From JABWCQ01 sp964530625 (GTDB lineage: Bacteria; Electryoneota; RPQS01): DNA of 64,000 nucleotides. The notes beneath the pieces are model-generated. The model had not been told where the DNA came from and searched no databases. It worked only from the letters and a program-made list of their open reading frames with translations. A program made the translations under genes and the position numbers. This document shows, piece after piece, positions 60,609-64,000 of the stretch. Location of the stretch: positions 1 to 64,000 of the forward strand of contig CAZHAK010000012.1 in the NCBI GenBank assembly GCA_964530625.1, in the 5' to 3' direction. Positions within the stretch are counted from its first letter, which is position 1, and the number at the start of each line of letters is the position of its first letter.

Positions 60609-63600
60609 CTAAGTCACGAGCTCTTTCAACTCAACGTGGCCAACCAAGACTTCTACCGGGTGACCCCAATCGCGAATGCGGGGATCTCTGGTCAACAAAA
60701 CTACTTGTCGCTTCGCGGCAATCTGTTCGATTAACTGCCGCGATATGTTCAGATGATGATCATCCAATTGTGATAACACATCATCCCAGAAAATCGGAGC
60801 ACGCTCCGCCACGGAAGTCGCGGAAAGCAGTCCGGCGATTAAACATAGCGCCACAAGTTCCGAGACGCCGCGCGACTGCGATTTCAACGCTCGTCGTTGC
60901 CCATCGTCCATCACCATGATCCATTCGCTCCCACTCCACGCCACCGACGCGAATTTTTCTCCGATTGCCTCAAACACCACGCCTTGAATTATCGCCAGCA
61001 CCGACTCGCTCGCCTGATCACGCTGTTCAGCCAATTCCGTGGTCAGCACATAGCACATTGAGCGCGCCGCTTGCATGCTCTTCTCGATTTCCTCAATTTT
61101 CGCTTGCGCAGACGCACGCTCGTTCTGCAGTTGCTGATCGGACGGAAAGTTTTGAACTTGAGCCTGCAAGCCGGGCAGATCAAGCTTTCCAACCTCGTCA
61201 GAAAGTCGGTCGGCAAGCTCCAAAGAAGCGTGAGCTTGTGCCGTTAACTCCCGCATTTGTTCACGGTACTTGACCAACCCTTCTTCCCGTGAGCCGATGG
61301 TCGCAAAGAGCGGGTCCAGTTCCTGAATGCGTGCGGTAACCTGAGCCAATTCCTCTTCGATCATACTTGTTCGCGCGGACAACTCTTGCGGAGACCGCTC
61401 AGCACTGAGTTTCGCTTTAGCTTCGCGCAGTCCGGCCTGAAGTGAGTCGCTCTCTCGAATCGCGGCCAGAATTTCATTTGCTCCAAGCTTCGAAAATGCG
61501 CCGCCCACGGATTCATCCAGCGACTCCATTCCTGAAATCACGTCGCGCAATTGCTGTCGCACGGCCTCCATATCCGGAGTCTTCGCTAGTTCCGATTCGA
61601 CGCGACTGATTGAAGTCGTCAATTCCTGACGGCGCTTTTTGCGCTCGTTCAGAGTTTCTATTTCATTGCGCTCAAGAGTTGCAATCTCTTCGCGTAACCG
61701 CTGAGACTCAAGTTCCATCTCCGCGCTGCGTGCATGAGTTTCGTCCTCTCTGTCAAACGAGGTCAGTGCAGCATTCGCCTTCGTCAGATTGGCCGTCAAA
61801 GTCCGATAATCGGTCACCCGTCTGCGAATGTCTTCGCGCTCGAGTTTTCGCAATACGGCGGGCACAGGGTCATCCGCCGGAGCGTCAACTATTCTTTCGC
61901 ACATATTCGCCAGAGTCTGTTTGCGTTCGGTCAACCTGACAAATTCATTCCAACGCGCTAGCGCGGACTCACGATCAGAAAACATTGTGAACATCTGCAA
62001 ATCTCTACGCAATGCTTCCCGTTCCGAAAGCGCCGACTGCTGCAGATGCTGCAACGTCTCTATCTTGCGGACATGGTCATCCGCGTCTTCCTCGTAGTTT
62101 GGCGAAGTCAACCGGCCGATGGCATACCCGGCTCCTCCTCCAATCACCGCGCCGAAGAAACCAACGTCCCAGCCCAAAGTTAGACCACTCGGCACACCTG
62201 CCACGGCCGCACCCAGCACAGACATAATCACTTTCGTACCGGCTCCAGAGCCTTTGATCTGCAACTCGACGACTTTGCGGCGCAAGTCGGCCAACTCGGT
62301 TTCGCGAGCAGTCACCGCCTCCTGCAGGGCGAAGAGCTTTTCTATCCGCGCCGGTGTATCCGTTGAAAGTGTGAAAAATTCTGCAAACTCTTTGATCAGT
62401 CTCTCGTTAACACGCTCAAGTTCCGCTTGTTGCTTCCCCGTATCGACTTGTTGCCTGTCGTCAGAGTCGTTCTCGTCTGAGTCAATATACCGCTCGAGCG
62501 CCAGCCATTCGTCCGGACCCAGCGCGGCAAGCTCTCCATATTTTTCCGTGCGTTGCTTTTCCAAACCGTCGCGCTGTCTGAGTAAATCAATCCTCGTGCG
62601 TGATAGATCTTTTGAGATACCCTCCAATTCTGCAAGCCTCACATACAACGGTTGCGTCACCGGCCCCGGCGACTCGCTTGCGGACATCTCTGAAATTTCC
62701 TTCTGAAGTCGACTGATGGTCTCTGAGAGCTCGGCAGATTTTCCTTCGTTCGCTCTTAGCTGCGCCGCAAGAGTATTGCGCGCTTCAGATAACCTCAGAT
62801 AGTCTTGTGCAAGCTGCTCCGCGTTGTCGCCCAGCTCCCGTGTGATAGAGTGTACCGCTTCGAGCCGCTCCTGCAATTGCGCGAATTGACTCCGCGCGGA
62901 TTCAACGCTGTTCCATGAACTCCGAAGTTCAGCCGCCCAAAGCTCTAAATGAACACACCGTTCAGCCAGCTCGATCTTGCTGTCAAGATCTTTCTTCTCC
63001 TCGGACGAAACATTCGCCGCCAATTCCGCATCCGTGATCCGCTCTTGCAACTCGCCGCTCTTCTCTTCCGCGACACGTAGTTTTTCGCGCAGCGCATGGG
63101 AGTTCAATAACTGCTGCTCGATCCGCGAGACATCAGCGTGCAAGTTCAGGAGTCGCGATTGCCCATCACCTTCCGTCAATGATTTAAGTCGGCGTTGCCA
63201 TACATCAAATTCTCGCTGTAGCGGCACACTAGTCATCTCCGCTGCCCAGTCCAAAAGTTCTTGCTCAGGTGCCTTCCACTCTCCGTTCAAAACAAAATTC
63301 GGCAACGCTTCAGGCATCGTTTCAACCGGCAGGAACAGATCCGTAAACGGGCTGTATTGTCCCAAACTATCCGCTTGTTCCGAATGTTGCCTTACCTGAC
63401 CGCTCTCAGTATCCAATGACCACTCGCGCTTGATCGGCCCCAGCTGTCCGACCACCGTCACGCGCAGAAGCCCCGCCTTGAACAAACTATGCCGCAAGCT
63501 CTCAGTATGGTTGGGCAATGTCGCCGCCATCACTGCCGAACACAAGAGCGTCTTTCCGCCGCCGTTTCCCGCAGCAAAAACATTCAGGCCATCGCCTCGT

Positions 63601-63710
63601 AATTTCCACGTTACCTGCTCAGCCCCAAGCAGGCTCGGCTTGCCGGACAATTGAACGAACTGGAGAGAGAAAATGGGAGGGTGTCCTGACTGTCGCGGCA
63701 TTCGGTTCAC
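60609..63710 (-). CDS. SMC/Rad50-like AAA ATPase with central hydrophobic segment
   Basis: 1033 residues. Walker A is AAGNGGGKTLL (about residues 47-57). Two long coiled-coil arms follow. The ABC signature (QSRGVSELVALCLIAG, about 942-957) and Walker B (RAPIFWDDVLSQLDDHH, about 967-983) close the head. At the midpoint (residues 490-535), where Rad50 has a zinc hook and SMC a hinge, lies a Gly/Ala-rich hydrophobic stretch (GAAVAGVPSGLTLGW, FFGAVIGGGAGYAIGRL) that could be a membrane hairpin. YhaN-type ATPases have a similar plan, but I see no YhaO-like nuclease; a partner may lie beyond the window. The start is GTG 63710 or ATG 63701; neither has a clear ribosome site. Confidence 0.75.
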   Translation of the reverse strand: MNRMPRQSGHPPIFSLQFVQLSGKPSLLGAEQVTWKLRGDGLNVFAAGNGGGKTLLCSAVMAATLPNHTESLRHSLFKAGLLRVTVVGQLGPIKREWSLDTESGQVRQHSEQADSLGQYSPFTDLFLPVETMPEALPNFVLNGEWKAPEQELLDWAAEMTSVPLQREFDVWQRRLKSLTEGDGQSRLLNLHADVSRIEQQLLNSHALREKLRVAEEKSGELQERITDAELAANVSSEEKKDLDSKIELAERCVHLELWAAELRSSWNSVESARSQFAQLQERLEAVHSITRELGDNAEQLAQDYLRLSEARNTLAAQLRANEGKSAELSETISRLQKEISEMSASESPGPVTQPLYVRLAELEGISKDLSRTRIDLLRQRDGLEKQRTEKYGELAALGPDEWLALERYIDSDENDSDDRQQVDTGKQQAELERVNERLIKEFAEFFTLSTDTPARIEKLFALQEAVTARETELADLRRKVVELQIKGSGAGTKVIMSVLGAAVAGVPSGLTLGWDVGFFGAVIGGGAGYAIGRLTSPNYEEDADDHVRKIETLQHLQQSALSEREALRRDLQMFTMFSDRESALARWNEFVRLTERKQTLANMCERIVDAPADDPVPAVLRKLEREDIRRRVTDYRTLTANLTKANAALTSFDREDETHARSAEMELESQRLREEIATLERNEIETLNERKKRRQELTTSISRVESELAKTPDMEAVRQQLRDVISGMESLDESVGGAFSKLGANEILAAIRESDSLQAGLREAKAKLSAERSPQELSARTSMIEEELAQVTARIQELDPLFATIGSREEGLVKYREQMRELTAQAHASLELADRLSDEVGKLDLPGLQAQVQNFPSDQQLQNERASAQAKIEEIEKSMQAARSMCYVLTTELAEQRDQASESVLAIIQGVVFEAIGEKFASVAWSGSEWIMVMDDGQRRALKSQSRGVSELVALCLIAGLLSATSVAERAPIFWDDVLSQLDDHHLNISRQLIEQIAAKRQVVLLTRDPRIRDWGHPVEVLVGHVELKELVT

Positions 63711-64000
63711 GTATGGGAGTTGCCTTGAGGGTGTGCATAACTGATATTAACTATAGCAAGCAATATACATTTGCTCGCCCGTAAAGACAAGTATTCTAAG
63801 TATCTTCGAAACAAGTCACGACAGAAGTGTGCAAAACTTGCAAAATACGGCCAATTGTTTTTTCACGACTTGAATGGTTCGATTGCCAAGCACCATTCCG
63901 CCTGCCTCTCTTCAGCGCAGTATCAAAATCATTCAGAATAGTAGTTAGTCTCAAGAAAATTTCGTAAAATTAGAGCGGTTCCGGCTAATGAAACCTTATT
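63711..64000. other. Upstream region of the SMC-like gene, 290 bases to window edge
   Basis: AT-rich, with no gene that I can support on either strand. Several TATA-like boxes near 63745-63775 (minus strand TATAGT, TATATT) have no good -35 partner. Confidence 0.35.

Overview
The window is 64 kb of a bacterial chromosome, probably a scaffold from a draft or metagenome assembly, since a 10-base N gap sits at 7531-7540. Three large secreted proteins point to the FCB superphylum (Fibrobacteres-Chlorobi-Bacteroidetes and the candidate phyla around them). One is an SBBP-repeat protein whose sorting tail survives only out of frame. The other two, a beta-helix protein and an alpha/alpha-barrel-like protein, end in type IX secretion (Por) sorting domains with an intact PNPFN motif. 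Five promoters have the ordinary TTGAC(A/T)-17 bp-TANNTT form rather than the divergent Bacteroidota type, so a deep FCB lineage seems likelier than Bacteroidota proper. The species cannot be named from this sequence.

Layout. 1-3.5 kb: SBBP protein, its displaced sorting-domain remnant, and a glycosidase-like lipoprotein. 3.6-5.3 kb: catalase with a good promoter and what may be the relic of a Fur/PerR gene upstream. 5.4-11.1 kb, minus strand: a tightly coupled four-gene operon encoding a threonine-synthase-like PLP enzyme, a DUF1611/DgcN-like NTPase, a PP-loop ATPase joined to a creatininase-family amidohydrolase, and a dipeptide-epimerase/DgcA-like enolase-superfamily enzyme. This is the best candidate here for an undescribed pathway. 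11.5-14.3 kb, plus strand: two small unknown proteins and a T9SS-targeted beta-helix protein.

14.3-47.5 kb, all on the minus strand: one unbroken block of information-processing genes. In transcription order it is tRNA-Thr(TGT), Tyr(GTA), Gly(TCC), Thr(GGT), tuf, tRNA-Trp, secE, a methyltransferase, nusG, rplK-A-J-L, rpoB-C, a terminator and new promoter, rpsL, rpsG, fusA, then the full S10, spc and alpha operons (rpsJ to rplQ, including secY, adk, map and infA). The tRNA4-tuf order is the same as in the E. coli tufB operon. Two departures stand out: a SAM methyltransferase between secE and nusG, and an infA gene whose only plausible start codon is ATT.

47.6-51.2 kb, minus strand: cysS, a CDP-alcohol phosphatidyltransferase and purF, the last with a promoter so close to its ATG that the mRNA should be nearly leaderless. 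51.2-57.1 kb, plus strand: a nucleotide-sugar epimerase, a large T9SS protein, a UMF1-type MFS transporter and a small secreted protein. 57.1-58.8 kb, minus strand: an inositol-monophosphatase-family enzyme and a histidine-kinase-like protein with a degenerate ATPase domain. 59.1-60.6 kb: a ClC chloride channel/exchanger. 60.6-63.7 kb: an SMC/Rad50-like ATPase with a glycine-rich hydrophobic segment in the middle of its coiled coil. Convergent gene pairs share strong bidirectional hairpin terminators. I see no CRISPR array, insertion sequence, prophage or rRNA gene.
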